Of a DNA stretch of 64,000 bases, positions 53,515 through 63,025 are shown in pieces. Position 1 is the first letter of the stretch. Each line of letters opens with the position of its first letter. Source of the stretch: Streptomyces griseiscabiei (GTDB lineage Bacteria; Actinomycetota; Actinomycetes; Streptomycetales; Streptomycetaceae); the NCBI RefSeq assembly GCF_020010925.1, contig NZ_JAGJBZ010000001.1:2170001-2234000 (forward strand). The letters are read 5' to 3'. Position numbers and translations under genes: made by a program. The notes beneath the pieces are model-generated. The model worked only from the letters and a program-made list of their open reading frames with translations. It was not told the origin of the DNA and made no database searches.

Positions 53515-54332
53515 CGCCGCTCTCCTTCCGGTTCCGGGGCGAACCGGACCCGCACGGAGCCCAGGTCCAGGATGTGGGCCTCGAAGGCGTCCCCCGGAGC
53601 GGCGGGCGCCATCGGGCCCAGGGCGCCGGTGAGCACCAGGTCGCCGGCGCGCAGCGGGTCGCCCCGCTCGGCGAGGGCCGAGGCCAGCCAGACGGCCGCG
53701 TTCAGGGGGCTGCCGAGACAGGCGGCGCCGGTGCCCTCGGAGACGGTCCCGCCGTCGCGGCTCATGGTCATCGTCACCGCGCGGAGGTCCACGGCGGTGA
53801 GGGGGACGGGGGTGGCGCCGAGGACGTACAGACCGCAGGAGGCGTTGTCGGCGACGGTGTCGACGAGGGAGATGTCCCAGCCGCGCACCCGGCTGTCGAC
53901 GATCTCCAGCGCGGGCAGCGCGAAGTCGACGGCCCGCAGGACGTCGACGACGGTGCACTCGCGGTGCGGCAGGTCGCGGCCGAGGACGAGCGCGACCTCG
54001 GCCTCCACCTTGGGCTGCAGCAGCCGTCCGACGGGCACCTCGCCGCCGTCCGGCACGGCCATGTCCGCGAAGAGCGCGCCGAAGTCGGGCCGGTCCACGC
54101 CGAGTTGGCGCTGTACGGCCACGGAGGTCAGACCGATCTTGCGGCCGACGATCCGGCGGCCCGCGGCCTGAGCGCGGCGTACGTTCAGCTGCTGCACGGC
54201 GTACGCGGTCGCGAGGTCGCCGCCGTCGTCGAAGAGGTCGCGCACGGGCGGGCAGGGCACCCCGGTGCGGGTGGCCTCGGCCAGTTGGTCGGCGGCCTTG
54301 ACCACGGCCGGTGGGTCGAGAGCGGGCGTCAC
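53511..54332 (-). CDS. 2-hydroxypenta-2,4-dienoate (2-keto-4-pentenoate) hydratase
   Basis: A 273-residue hydratase of the MhpD/DmpE family. [28 protein letters not shown], the metal-binding [14 protein letters not shown], and [18 protein letters not shown] with the GDLVLTG ending are characteristic. It adds water to the dienoate from meta ring cleavage. The GTG at 54332 follows GGAGG by five bases, making this the promoter-proximal gene. It is divergent from an IclR regulator. The upper pathway (extradiol dioxygenase, hydrolase) is not in the window. Confidence 0.92.
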   Translation of the reverse strand: MTPALDPPAVVKAADQLAEATRTGVPCPPVRDLFDDGGDLATAYAVQQLNVRRAQAAGRRIVGRKIGLTSVAVQRQLGVDRPDFGALFADMAVPDGGEVPVGRLLQPKVEAEVALVLGRDLPHRECTVVDVLRAVDFALPALEIVDSRVRGWDISLVDTVADNASCGLYVLGATPVPLTAVDLRAVTMTMSRDGGTVSEGTGAACLGSPLNAAVWLASALAERGDPLRAGDLVLTGALGPMAPAAPGDAFEAHILDLGSVRVRFAPEPEGERR

Positions 54333-54441
54333 GGTTGCCTCCGGGGCGAAGCGGTGGTGGAGCACCGATGCGGTGTCGGGGACACCGATGCGGTGGTGGC
54401 AACTCCGGTATAGACATCGGCTCCGGAAGAGCACAAACTTT

Positions 54442-54458
54442 GTTCCGTGGTACGGAAC
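54442..54458. promoter_or_regulatory. Palindrome over the IclR start, probable IclR operator
   Basis: GTTCCGT and ACGGAAC are perfect 7-base arms around GGT. The site covers the GTG start codon of the IclR gene and lies 110 bases from the divergent hydratase start, fitting autorepression and operon control. Confidence 0.6.
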
Positions 54459-55196
54459 GGCGACACCGGCAGCATGCTGGACAAGGCGGCGATCATCCTT
54501 GAATGCTTCAGCCCGAGCGGTGGCCCGTTCCGTCTGTCGGAACTGTCGGAGCTGACCGGTCTGCCCAAGCCCACCGTGCACCGGCTGGGCGCGGACCTCG
54601 TCCGGCTGGGCTGGCTGGAGCGCACGGGCCCGCGGTACCGGCTCGGCGCGAAGCTGTTCGAACTGGGGTCGCTGGTGCCGCACCGGCTCGATCTGCGGGA
54701 GACGGCGCTGCCGTTCCTCCAGGATCTGTTCGAGGCGACCCGGGAGACCGTCCATCTCGGGGTCCGTGAGGGCCTGGACGTGGTCTATCTCGAACGCATC
54801 CACGGCCACGAGGCCCTGCGGCTGCCCTCCCGGATCGGCGGCAGCCTTCCGCTGAGCTGCACCGGTGTGGGCAAGGCGCTGCTCGCCTTCTCCGGTGCCG
54901 AGCTGACCGAGGAGGTCCTCTCGCAACCGCTGCCGAGCCTCACGCCGTACTCGATCACCGACCCGGCGCGGCTGCGGATGACCCTGGAGAAGATCCAGGT
55001 CTCGGGTCTGGCGTACGAGGAGCAGGAGGCCGCTCTCGGCGTGAGCTGTATCGCGGCGCCGGTCTTCGCGGGCGGCACCGCGGTCGCCGCCCTCTCGGTG
55101 GCCGTCCCCCGCTCCCGCTTCAGCCCCGCCCAGCTGGCTCCGGCGGTACGGACGGCGGCCCTGGGCCTGTCGCGGGTCCTGCGCCGGGGCGACTGA
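54447..55196 (+). CDS. IclR-family regulator of the meta-cleavage operon
   Basis: A 249-residue regulator. Residues 8-70 form the winged helix ([40 protein letters not shown]), and the rest is the IclR effector domain ([55 protein letters not shown]). There is no ribosome site before GTG 54447, so it may be leaderless; ATG 54474 is an alternative start outside the palindrome. Aromatic-catabolic operons are commonly under IclR-type control with a ring-cleavage intermediate as effector. Confidence 0.87.
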   Translation: MVRNGDTGSMLDKAAIILECFSPSGGPFRLSELSELTGLPKPTVHRLGADLVRLGWLERTGPRYRLGAKLFELGSLVPHRLDLRETALPFLQDLFEATRETVHLGVREGLDVVYLERIHGHEALRLPSRIGGSLPLSCTGVGKALLAFSGAELTEEVLSQPLPSLTPYSITDPARLRMTLEKIQVSGLAYEEQEAALGVSCIAAPVFAGGTAVAALSVAVPRSRFSPAQLAPAVRTAALGLSRVLRRGD

Positions 55197-55389
55197 GCCG
55201 ACCCGGGCCGGCCCTCACCGCACCCGCGTCCGGCACCACGCCCCGTGGCAGGTGTTCAGCGACCCCCGCGCGCCCGCCACGACCCGGCGCCACCACCCCG
55301 GCTCGCGAGGCTCTGCGGCGGGGCGGTTCCCGCCCATGACCAGGACCGGCTTACCGTACGGGGAGATCACGAGTTGCACGGGAGTTCGC

Positions 55390-56523
55390 ATGGCCGCCAG
55401 CCGCCTGAAGAGGCCCACCGAGGGCGACAACGCCTTCGGGGCCATCGAGCCGCCCCGCAACGCCGAACTGATCCTCTCCGTGCTCGCGGTGACGGCGCTG
55501 GTGGAGGCGCTCGGGGTGCTGTCCGGATCGGAGGTGTGGCTGCTCGGGCTGCTGGTGTTCCTGCCGGGAGCGGCGTCGGCGCTGTGCACCGTCCGGCAGA
55601 CCGCGTTCGTCGCCGCCTGGACCACGCTCGTCGTCACCACCACGGCGGTGGCGCGCGACCTCGACGCGAGCCGGTGGCTCGACCGGCTGCTGCTGGTCCT
55701 GCTCACCCTCGCCCTGGGCGTGGCCTCCGTGTACGCCTGCCACCGGCGGATCGGGCGCGAGCACGAGATGTTCCGGCTGCGCTCCACGGCGGCGGCCATG
55801 CAGCGGCACATCCTGCACCCGCTGCCCCTGCTCACCGACGACGTCCTGGTCAACGGGATCTATGAGCCCTTGCAGGAGGACCGGCTCGTCGGCGGTGACA
55901 TCTACGACGTCGTCGCCTCGCCCTGGGGGACCCGGGTACTGATCGGCGACGTCCAGGGCAAGGGGCTGGCCGCCGTGGGCGCCGCGTTCGCCGTCATCGG
56001 CGCCTTCCGTGAGGCCGCCCATCGCGAGCCCACCCTCACCGCGCTCGCCGACGCCCTGGACGCTGCCGTCGTCCGCCACAACTCCTACGCCGAGAACACC
56101 GGCGACGACGAGCGTTTCGTCACCGCCCTGGTGATCGGTGTCGACGCGCTGACGGAGGAGGCGCAGGCCGTCAACTGCGGGCACATCCCGCCGCATGTGC
56201 TGCACGACGGCACGGTCACCTCGGCCGAACTGGACTCCGGTGTCCCGCTGGGGCTCGCCGAGCTGGCGGTGGAGCCCACGACCGTGGGCTGGTTCGCGTT
56301 CCCGGAGGGCGCGACGCTGCTGCTGAGCACCGACGGCCTCACCGAGACCCGCGCCGCCGACGGCACGTTCTACCCGGTCGACGAACGCCTCGCCGAACAC
56401 CTCGGCCTCTCCCCCACCGAACTGCCCCGCGCCCTGTACGAGGACGCCCGCGCGTACGCGGGCGGCGGCGGTGTCCACGACGACGTCGCCGTGCTGACGG
56501 TCCGCCGCTCACCGCGTCGCTGA
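55390..56523 (+). CDS. Membrane-anchored SpoIIE-type PP2C phosphatase
   Basis: A 377-residue protein starting at ATG 55390 after a GGGAG site. Residues of about 30-125 contain several hydrophobic helices (LILSVLAVTALVEALGVL, WLLGLLVFLPGAASAL, LLLVLLTLALGVASVYA). The C-terminal 240 residues are a SpoIIE/RsbU serine phosphatase with GGDIYDVV, IGDVQGKGLAA, LLLSTDGLTETR and the final HDDVAVLTV metal ligands. Such proteins dephosphorylate anti-anti-sigma factors in stress and developmental signalling. No sensor domain or kinase partner is adjacent. Confidence 0.9.
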   Translation: MAASRLKRPTEGDNAFGAIEPPRNAELILSVLAVTALVEALGVLSGSEVWLLGLLVFLPGAASALCTVRQTAFVAAWTTLVVTTTAVARDLDASRWLDRLLLVLLTLALGVASVYACHRRIGREHEMFRLRSTAAAMQRHILHPLPLLTDDVLVNGIYEPLQEDRLVGGDIYDVVASPWGTRVLIGDVQGKGLAAVGAAFAVIGAFREAAHREPTLTALADALDAAVVRHNSYAENTGDDERFVTALVIGVDALTEEAQAVNCGHIPPHVLHDGTVTSAELDSGVPLGLAELAVEPTTVGWFAFPEGATLLLSTDGLTETRAADGTFYPVDERLAEHLGLSPTELPRALYEDARAYAGGGGVHDDVAVLTVRRSPRR

Positions 56524-56677
56524 ACCGGCCCGAACCCACACCGCACCGCGTCGAACCACCACCGAACCAGCGTCGAACCAGCACCGAAAAGGGTTTCCGC
56601 GACGCGGGACGGGCGTGGAGGGGCGCCTGGGCGTCCTGAAGCGATCACCGCGTGAACTCGCCTCTCTCCCGGCTCTC

Positions 56678-56706
56678 TTGACACTTCAACAGCCCGCTCC
56701 TACGTT
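56678..56706 (+). promoter_or_regulatory. Promoter of the glycoside hydrolase operon
   Basis: TTGACA (56678-56683) and TACGTT (56701-56706) are separated by exactly 17 bases, a good housekeeping-type promoter. A short palindrome-like GAAAACCTTTC (56709-56719) lies at the expected transcription start and would suit a sugar-responsive repressor. Confidence 0.6.
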
Positions 56707-56782
56707 GCGAAAACCTTTCAGGTCGCTTTTCCGTACCCCCCGGTTCACGCACATGTGTAGTCAACGGGACAGGGAGCAGCCG

Positions 56783-59700
56783 ATGAGAAGACCGCACGTC
56801 CCCCTGGTACGGCGCCGGCGCACGAGGTGTGTCCTCGTCGCCCTGGCGCTCAGCGCATGTTCCGTCGTCGCCGCGCCGCCGGCCGCGGCGGCGCAGACCA
56901 TCGGGTTCCCCACCTTCGGCGGACCCGCGATCCCGGCACCGCCCGTCGCCCACACCCCGGGCGACATGATGAAGTCGATCTACGACGCGGAGAGTTCGGG
57001 CACCGACTTCTGGATGGACCGGCTGCTCGCCCGCTCCGGCAACGACCCCGCCGGGCCCTGGCTGATGAGCCGCGGCCGGGCCCTGTTCATGAAGGAGCAC
57101 AACCCGGCCCAGCTCGGGTTCGGCGGCAAGGCCGCCTACTGGGAGAGCATCAGCGACAACAACGCCTACACCGTGGCGCTCACCCCCGGCACCTTCACCG
57201 AACAGGTCGCCCAGCGCCGGCAGACGCCCAGCCACTGGAAGAGCGTCCACACCAGCGGCTCGGTCACCGTCGACCAGACCAAGTTCATCACCGACAACAA
57301 CGTGGCCGTGACCAACCTGTCCATCAAGAACAACGGTTCCGCGTCCACGACGCTCCAGCTCCGGGCGACCTCGCCGTACGCCACCTCCGGCACCGGAAGC
57401 GAACTCACCGGCCAGGTCAACGCGTACAACAACCTGACCACCCTGCGCCCCCGCCTCACCGGCGACGGTTTCAGCGTCTCCGGCGGCGGCCTCAACCGGT
57501 CGGTGACGATCGCCGCCGGGGCCACGGTGACCGCCAAGGTGGTGATGGGCTTCGTCACCGACGAGATCCCGCAGTCGCTGACCGAGTACAACGCCTACGC
57601 CGGGTACTCGCCCGCGACCGCGTTCGCCACCCATGTCAAGGCGTACAACCTGTGGTGGGCGCAGAACGTGCCCTACATCGACGTGCCCGAGCCCGCGATC
57701 AAGAAGAACATCTACTACCGCTGGTGGCTGATGCGCTTCAACAGCCTCGACGCGGACATCCCCGGGCAGACCTTCCAGTTCCCGACCTCCACCGAGGGCG
57801 TCCTCGGCTACAACAACGCGATCGCGCTGACCCAGCCGATGCACATCGACGACCTCAAGTACCTGCGCAACCCCGCCTACGCGTACGGGGACTGGCTGAG
57901 CGTGGGCCAGACCTCCAAGGGCGGCCGTTTCCTCGACAACCCCGGTGATCCGGAGAACTGGTCCAACAGCTACACGCAGTACATCGCCGAGGCGGCCTGG
58001 AAGAGCTACCAGATCCACGGCGGCCAGCCGGGCATCGCGGGGAACCTGGCCCGCTACGCCGAGGGCGACGTCAAGGGACAGCTCGCGCACTACGACCACG
58101 ACAACAACAAGCTCATCGAGTACGACTGGGGCGCCCTGACCGGCAACGACGCCGACGCCGTGTCCTTCCACTGGAAGCCCGGGAACATGGACCGCGCCGA
58201 GTCCGCCTACCAGTACAGCGGCGCGCTCGCCGCCGCCCAGGCCTACGAGTCGACCGGCAACACCGCCAAGGCCACCGAGATGCGTACGCTCGCGAACCAG
58301 ATCAAGGACGCGATCGTCAACGTCCTGTGGAACCCGAACAGACAGCTGTTCGAGCACCGGCTCAAGTCGACGAACGAGTGGGTGCCCTGGAAGGAGATCA
58401 ACAACTACTACCCGTTCTCCGTGGGAGCCGTCCCGAACACCGCCACGTACCGGCAGGCGCTGCGGCTCTACGACGACCCGGCGCAGTACCCGATCTTCCC
58501 CTTCTACACCGCCAACCAGGTCGACAAGAAGGCCGCGGCCGACGCCGGGGAGCCGGGCTCCAACAACTTCTCCACCATCAACTCGACCGTGCAGTTCCGG
58601 CTGTACTCCTCGGTGCTGCGGAACTACCCCAACTCCTGGATGAACGCGACCGACTACAAGAAGCTCCTCTACTGGAACACCTGGGCGCAGTACGTCGGCG
58701 GCAACACCCAGTGGCCCGACGCCAACGAGTTCTGGGCGGACTGGAACGGCAGCTCCATCAACTACCGCTCCTGGATCCACCACAACATCCTCGGCAGCAG
58801 CAACTGGACCGTCATCGAGGACGTGGCCGGGCTGCGCGCGCGCAGCGACGCCAAGGTGGAGCTGTCGCCGATCAACATCGGCTGGAGCCACTTCACCGTC
58901 AACAACCTCCGCTACCGGGGCGCCGACCTGTCCGTGGTCTGGGACGACCCGGCCGACGGTGTGGTGCGCTACCCGGGCATCCCGGAGGGCTACTCGGTCT
59001 ACATCAACGGCGACCGGGTCGCCACGGTCAACTCGCTGGTGCCGCTGACCTGGGACCCGGCCACCGGTGACGTCACCACGAGCGGCACGGTCACCCACCA
59101 CGTCGCCAAGTCCGGGCTGAAGGCGCCGAACCAGGTCGTCCAGGACAGCCCGCAGATGGTCGACATGCTCGCCAAGGCGGGCGTCGACCTCACAGCCGAC
59201 CTCACCAACCTGGCCGCAGGGGCGACCGTGTCCGCCTCCCACACCGGGTCCGGCAGCAATGTCTCGGGCGCGGTCGACGGCTACCCGACCAACGAGCCCT
59301 TCTGGGGCGCGGGCGGCTCGGCCAACAGCCAGGACTGGTACGAGCTGAACCTCGGGACGACGCGCACCTTCAACGAGGTCCGGCTGCACTTCAAGGACAG
59401 CCGCCCGGCGAGCACGACGTACCGGGCGCCGTCGGCGTACACCGTCCAGTACCACAACGGCAGTTCGTGGGTGAACGTCCCCGACCAGACGAAGAGTCCG
59501 ACGGCACCGCGCGCCAACTACAACCGGGTGCAGTTCCCGTCGGTCAACGCCCAGCGGGTGCGGGTGCTGGCCACCAACGCCTCCGGCGCGAAGACGGGGC
59601 TCACCGAGGTGAAGGTGTTCAACCGGGGCGGGGTCCAGCCGCCGGGCAACCTGGCGACGTCGGCCACGGCTTCGGCGTCGTACACCTCCTCCTGGGAGAG

Positions 59701-60073
59701 CGTCACCGCCGTCAACGACGGGGTCGACCCGCCGTCGTCCAACGACACCGTGAACCCGCGCTGGGGGACCTGGCCGGAGACCGGGCAGCAGTGGGCCGAG
59801 CTGACCTGGCCGTCCGCGAAGACGCTCAACAAGGCGGAGGTGTACTTCTTCGACGACGACCAGGGCATCGACATGCCCGCCTCGTGGAAGCTCCAGTACT
59901 GGAACGGCAGCGCGTACGTGGACGTGCCGGGAGCCGGGGCGTACGGGCTGGCGAAGAACCAGTACAACACCGTCACCTTCGACGCCACGAGCACCACCCG
60001 GCTCCGGGTGCTGCTCACCGGCAACGGCACCAACTCCGTCGGACTCCTCGAAGCAAAGGTGTACGGACCGTGA
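56783..60073 (+). CDS. Secreted glycoside hydrolase (MGH1-like toroid) with two carbohydrate-binding-like domains
   Basis: A 1096-residue secreted protein with a long Arg-rich signal peptide (cleavage near AAAAQT). Residues of about 140-790 resemble an alpha/alpha-toroid glycosidase of the MGH1-like group, with IKKNIYYRWWLMRFNSLDAD, NNAIALTQPMHIDDLKYL and WGALTGNDADAVSFHW. Two F5/8 discoidin-like beta-sandwich modules follow (from about residues 805 and 955). The ATG at 56783 follows AGGGAG. Its stop overlaps the start of a GH43 gene. Together they suggest cleavage of arabinose-containing plant or bacterial polysaccharide outside the cell. Confidence 0.75.
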   Translation: MRRPHVPLVRRRRTRCVLVALALSACSVVAAPPAAAAQTIGFPTFGGPAIPAPPVAHTPGDMMKSIYDAESSGTDFWMDRLLARSGNDPAGPWLMSRGRALFMKEHNPAQLGFGGKAAYWESISDNNAYTVALTPGTFTEQVAQRRQTPSHWKSVHTSGSVTVDQTKFITDNNVAVTNLSIKNNGSASTTLQLRATSPYATSGTGSELTGQVNAYNNLTTLRPRLTGDGFSVSGGGLNRSVTIAAGATVTAKVVMGFVTDEIPQSLTEYNAYAGYSPATAFATHVKAYNLWWAQNVPYIDVPEPAIKKNIYYRWWLMRFNSLDADIPGQTFQFPTSTEGVLGYNNAIALTQPMHIDDLKYLRNPAYAYGDWLSVGQTSKGGRFLDNPGDPENWSNSYTQYIAEAAWKSYQIHGGQPGIAGNLARYAEGDVKGQLAHYDHDNNKLIEYDWGALTGNDADAVSFHWKPGNMDRAESAYQYSGALAAAQAYESTGNTAKATEMRTLANQIKDAIVNVLWNPNRQLFEHRLKSTNEWVPWKEINNYYPFSVGAVPNTATYRQALRLYDDPAQYPIFPFYTANQVDKKAAADAGEPGSNNFSTINSTVQFRLYSSVLRNYPNSWMNATDYKKLLYWNTWAQYVGGNTQWPDANEFWADWNGSSINYRSWIHHNILGSSNWTVIEDVAGLRARSDAKVELSPINIGWSHFTVNNLRYRGADLSVVWDDPADGVVRYPGIPEGYSVYINGDRVATVNSLVPLTWDPATGDVTTSGTVTHHVAKSGLKAPNQVVQDSPQMVDMLAKAGVDLTADLTNLAAGATVSASHTGSGSNVSGAVDGYPTNEPFWGAGGSANSQDWYELNLGTTRTFNEVRLHFKDSRPASTTYRAPSAYTVQYHNGSSWVNVPDQTKSPTAPRANYNRVQFPSVNAQRVRVLATNASGAKTGLTEVKVFNRGGVQPPGNLATSATASASYTSSWESVTAVNDGVDPPSSNDTVNPRWGTWPETGQQWAELTWPSAKTLNKAEVYFFDDDQGIDMPASWKLQYWNGSAYVDVPGAGAYGLAKNQYNTVTFDATSTTRLRVLLTGNGTNSVGLLEAKVYGP

Positions 60074-61569
60074 CTCGTTCCAGGTCTCTCTTCGCGCTGA
60101 TCGCGTCGGTCGCGCTGGCGGTCGCCTTCCTGGTGGTGCCGCAGCCCGCTGCCGCCGCGGTCTCCTTCACCTCGACGGGGGTGAACCAGAACGGCGGCAA
60201 CTGCCTCGATCTGCCCGGCGGTTCGACGTCCAACGGGACTCAGCTGCGGGCGTTCGCCTGTGCCAGTGGGGCGGGCAACCAGAGCCTCTCCTTCACCCCG
60301 GTCGCGGGGACGGCCGACGTCTACACGATCACCACCCAGTCCGGGAGTTGCGTCGACGTGTACGGCGCCTCCACGGCGGACAACGCCGCGATCATCCAGT
60401 GGCCGTGCCACGGCGCGGCGAACCAGCAGTGGCGGCTCAGCCCGGTGTCGGTCGCGGGCACCGACAAGACCTTCAACCTCGTCTCCGTCGGCTCGGGCAA
60501 GTGCGTGGCGCCGAGCGGCGGTTCGTCGGCGTCCAACACCAACCTGGTGCAGCTGCCGTGCGCCACGGCGAACGGCAGGGTGTGGCGGCTCCCCGGCTTC
60601 ACCGGCGGCGGCACAGCCCCGAGGACGTTCACCAACCCCCTCGTCCAGCGGGGTCCCGACCCGTGGCTGACGTACCACGACGGCTTCTACTACCTCGCCA
60701 CCACGACCTGGAACTCGACGGTCACCATGCGTAAGTCGAGCACGCTCGCGGGGCTCTCCAGCGCGACGGAGCAGGTCATCTTCAATCTGACCCGGCCCAA
60801 TGGGGCGGGCACCATGTGGGCACCGGAGTTCCACCTTCTCGACGGGCCCAACGGGAAGCGCTGGTACTTCTACTACACGGCCGGGCGGGAGCCGTTCGAC
60901 CTGGGCACCCAGCGGATCCATGTCCTGGAGAGCGCGGGCCTGGACCCGATGGGCCCCTACTCCTTCAAGGCGGACCTGCTCGACCCGACCCAGGACAACA
61001 CCTGGGAGCTGGACCCCGGCATCCTGCAACTCAACGGTCAGCTCTATCTGTTGGGGACCTACTACAACGGCTCGCAGCCCATGTTCATCCGGCCGCTGTC
61101 GAACCCGTGGACCGCGAGCGGCACCCGCCGGGTGCTGTCCACGCCGACGTACAGCTGGGAGACGGTGGGCGGCGCGGTCAACGAGGGCGCCGAGGTGCTG
61201 CAACGGGGCGGGAAGACCTTCATCGTCTACTCGGCCAGCCACTGCTCGACGCCCGACTACAAGCTCGGCATGCTCACCTACAACGGCGGCGATCCGCTCA
61301 GCTCCTCCTCGTGGGTGAAGTCCCCGAACCCGGTGTTCCAGCGGTCCAACGCCAACGGCGTGTACGGCCCCGGCCACAACGGCTTCTTCAAGTCGCCGGA
61401 CGGGACCGAGGACTGGATGGTCTACCACGCCAACAGCTCCGCCTCGGGAGGCTGCGACATGAACAGGTCCACCAGGGCGCAGAAGTTCACCTGGAACGCG
61501 GACGGCACCCCGAACTTCGGGACGCCGGTCGCCGCCGGGGTCACCCTGACCGCGCCGTCGGGCGAGTAG
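60070..61569 (+). CDS. Secreted GH43 glycoside hydrolase with ricin-type lectin domain
   Basis: A 499-residue protein from GTG 60070, overlapping the preceding stop (GTGA). Residues 1-30 are a signal peptide. Residues of about 32-180 are a ricin-B-like beta-trefoil with Q-x-W repeats (NQSLSF, NQQWRLS, RVWRLPG). From residue 195 a GH43 five-blade propeller carries QRGPDPWLTYHDGFYYLAT (catalytic aspartate), WAPEFHLL, TWELDPGILQLNGQLYL and VNEGAEVL (likely acid glutamate). GH43 members are mostly alpha-L-arabinofuranosidases or beta-xylosidases. Coexpression with the upstream hydrolase is clear from the overlap. Confidence 0.87.
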   Translation: MTRSRSLFALIASVALAVAFLVVPQPAAAAVSFTSTGVNQNGGNCLDLPGGSTSNGTQLRAFACASGAGNQSLSFTPVAGTADVYTITTQSGSCVDVYGASTADNAAIIQWPCHGAANQQWRLSPVSVAGTDKTFNLVSVGSGKCVAPSGGSSASNTNLVQLPCATANGRVWRLPGFTGGGTAPRTFTNPLVQRGPDPWLTYHDGFYYLATTTWNSTVTMRKSSTLAGLSSATEQVIFNLTRPNGAGTMWAPEFHLLDGPNGKRWYFYYTAGREPFDLGTQRIHVLESAGLDPMGPYSFKADLLDPTQDNTWELDPGILQLNGQLYLLGTYYNGSQPMFIRPLSNPWTASGTRRVLSTPTYSWETVGGAVNEGAEVLQRGGKTFIVYSASHCSTPDYKLGMLTYNGGDPLSSSSWVKSPNPVFQRSNANGVYGPGHNGFFKSPDGTEDWMVYHANSSASGGCDMNRSTRAQKFTWNADGTPNFGTPVAAGVTLTAPSGE

Positions 61570-61637
61570 CCGGACCGTTTTCTCCGGATCGTCCCAAACC
61601 GCTTGCCGGGGGCGGGCGCCCTGCCCATCCTTGAGCG

Positions 61638-62783
61638 GTGAGCGATGAGCTGGAGCATGCCGGACCCGACCTCACGACGGCGCTGCCGAGGCTCGTCGAC
61701 GAACTGGGCCGGGTCCGGGCGCTCGGACTGCCCCGGCTGCACGAGGCGGAGCTGGAGACCCTGCGCTCGTGCGTCGCGGGCGAGCGCAGGGAGCGCGGGG
61801 AGCCGGAGGCCGTGGAGCGCCTGCTGCACACCGTCGTGCTGGGTCTCGACGGGGAGCTGCTGCGCGACGCGGCCCTCCACTCGTTCGGCTTCGCCCCCGG
61901 CACCCGTGATCTGCCGGGCAAGGAGCGCCGGGCACGGGCGGCCCATGTCTACGGTGTCGGGGCGGAGCGGTTCCGCAAGCATCAGGAGAAGCTGATGCTC
62001 CATCAAGTGGCGCGTGCCGTACTGAACTTCGAGGGACAGGTTCTGGGGCCGGAGCCGGGGCCGACGCACGTGCCGGTGCAAACGCCGAGCCCGGCCCAGG
62101 CCCAGGCGCCGGTCGTCCCCGTCCGTGCCGGGCGGCATGTGTTACGGACGGCCTTCGCCCACGGGGACGTGCTCCTCACGCTCCACGTGGCGCCCATCGA
62201 GCTGGTCACGGGCGTGGATGTGCTGGTCTCCTCGGAGAACATCTACTTCGAGATGTCGAAGACGTTCCGCCGCACCGTCTCCGGGAGCCTGCGGCGGGCC
62301 GGCGCCACGAAGGACGCCGTCGGCCGCATCACGGACGACGTGATAGCGCGGCAACTCGCCGACTGGGTAAGGACGTTCGGGGTGCCGGGCCTGCCCGTGA
62401 CGGCGGGCACGGTCGCCGTCACCTCACCGGGCGCCCTGTCGGCGCAGGGGGTGCGGCGCATCCTGCACGCGGCGGTCGCCACGCCCTCGGCCCGGGGCGA
62501 CGGATACGAGACGGCGCCCGCGGCCGTCGCGGCGGCCGTGCGGCGCGTCTTCCAGCTGGCGGCGGCGGAACGGCGTACGGGCCGGGTCGCCCTGAAGTCC
62601 ATCGCGCTTCCCCTGCTGGGTGCGGGCCGGGGCGGTCTCGACGCGCGGACCAGCGCCGAGACCGTCGTGGAAACGCTGGAGCAGGTGCTCAAGGCCGACC
62701 CCGACTGGTCGGTGCATCTGGTGACCCGCAATCCGCTCAGCGCCCGCGCGGTGATCGATGTGGTGACCGACCGGCGCCCCTGA
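61638..62783 (+). CDS. Macro-domain-like protein with N-terminal helical region
   Basis: A 381-residue protein from GTG 61638. Residues 1-130 are helical and charged; a Pro-rich linker (GPEPGPTHVPVQTPSPAQ) follows. From about residue 165 a macro-domain pattern is visible: LVTGVDVLVSSENIYFEMSK, GTVAVTSPGALSAQGVRRIL, KSIALPLLGAGRGGLDARTS. Macro domains bind or hydrolyse ADP-ribose and related nucleotides. The usual N-x-x-x G-rich first loop is altered (SSENIYFEM). It converges with an NAD-consuming RES-type toxin gene on the other strand. Confidence 0.7.
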   Translation: MSDELEHAGPDLTTALPRLVDELGRVRALGLPRLHEAELETLRSCVAGERRERGEPEAVERLLHTVVLGLDGELLRDAALHSFGFAPGTRDLPGKERRARAAHVYGVGAERFRKHQEKLMLHQVARAVLNFEGQVLGPEPGPTHVPVQTPSPAQAQAPVVPVRAGRHVLRTAFAHGDVLLTLHVAPIELVTGVDVLVSSENIYFEMSKTFRRTVSGSLRRAGATKDAVGRITDDVIARQLADWVRTFGVPGLPVTAGTVAVTSPGALSAQGVRRILHAAVATPSARGDGYETAPAAVAAAVRRVFQLAAAERRTGRVALKSIALPLLGAGRGGLDARTSAETVVETLEQVLKADPDWSVHLVTRNPLSARAVIDVVTDRRP

Positions 62784-62837
62784 AATTACGGACGGCGGTA
62801 AGGCGCTACGACAGGAAAGAGCACGACGACAGGAAAG

Positions 62838-62885
62838 AGCACGGTATTCGAGTTCACTCGCCCCGTGGCACTCGAATACCGTGCT
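62838..62885. terminator. 16-bp perfect inverted repeat between convergent genes
   Basis: AGCACGGTATTCGAGT (62838-62853) pairs perfectly with ACTCGAATACCGTGCT (62870-62885) around a 16-base loop. It lies 55 bases after the macro-domain gene and 140 bases beyond the RES gene stop. A 16-base direct repeat (GACAGGAAAGAGCACG) overlaps the left arm. It probably acts as a bidirectional terminator. Confidence 0.6.
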
Positions 62886-63025
62886 GCATTCCTCCCGCAT
62901 CCCCCGTGGCCTTTCACCCGGAATTATGCACGGGCCACGGCGGGTGCCAGAACCCGTTTCACCGATCCCCCGGGGAGAAACCGGAAAACAACCGGTTCCC
63001 GCCCGGACGGCGCCCGGGACGGAGT

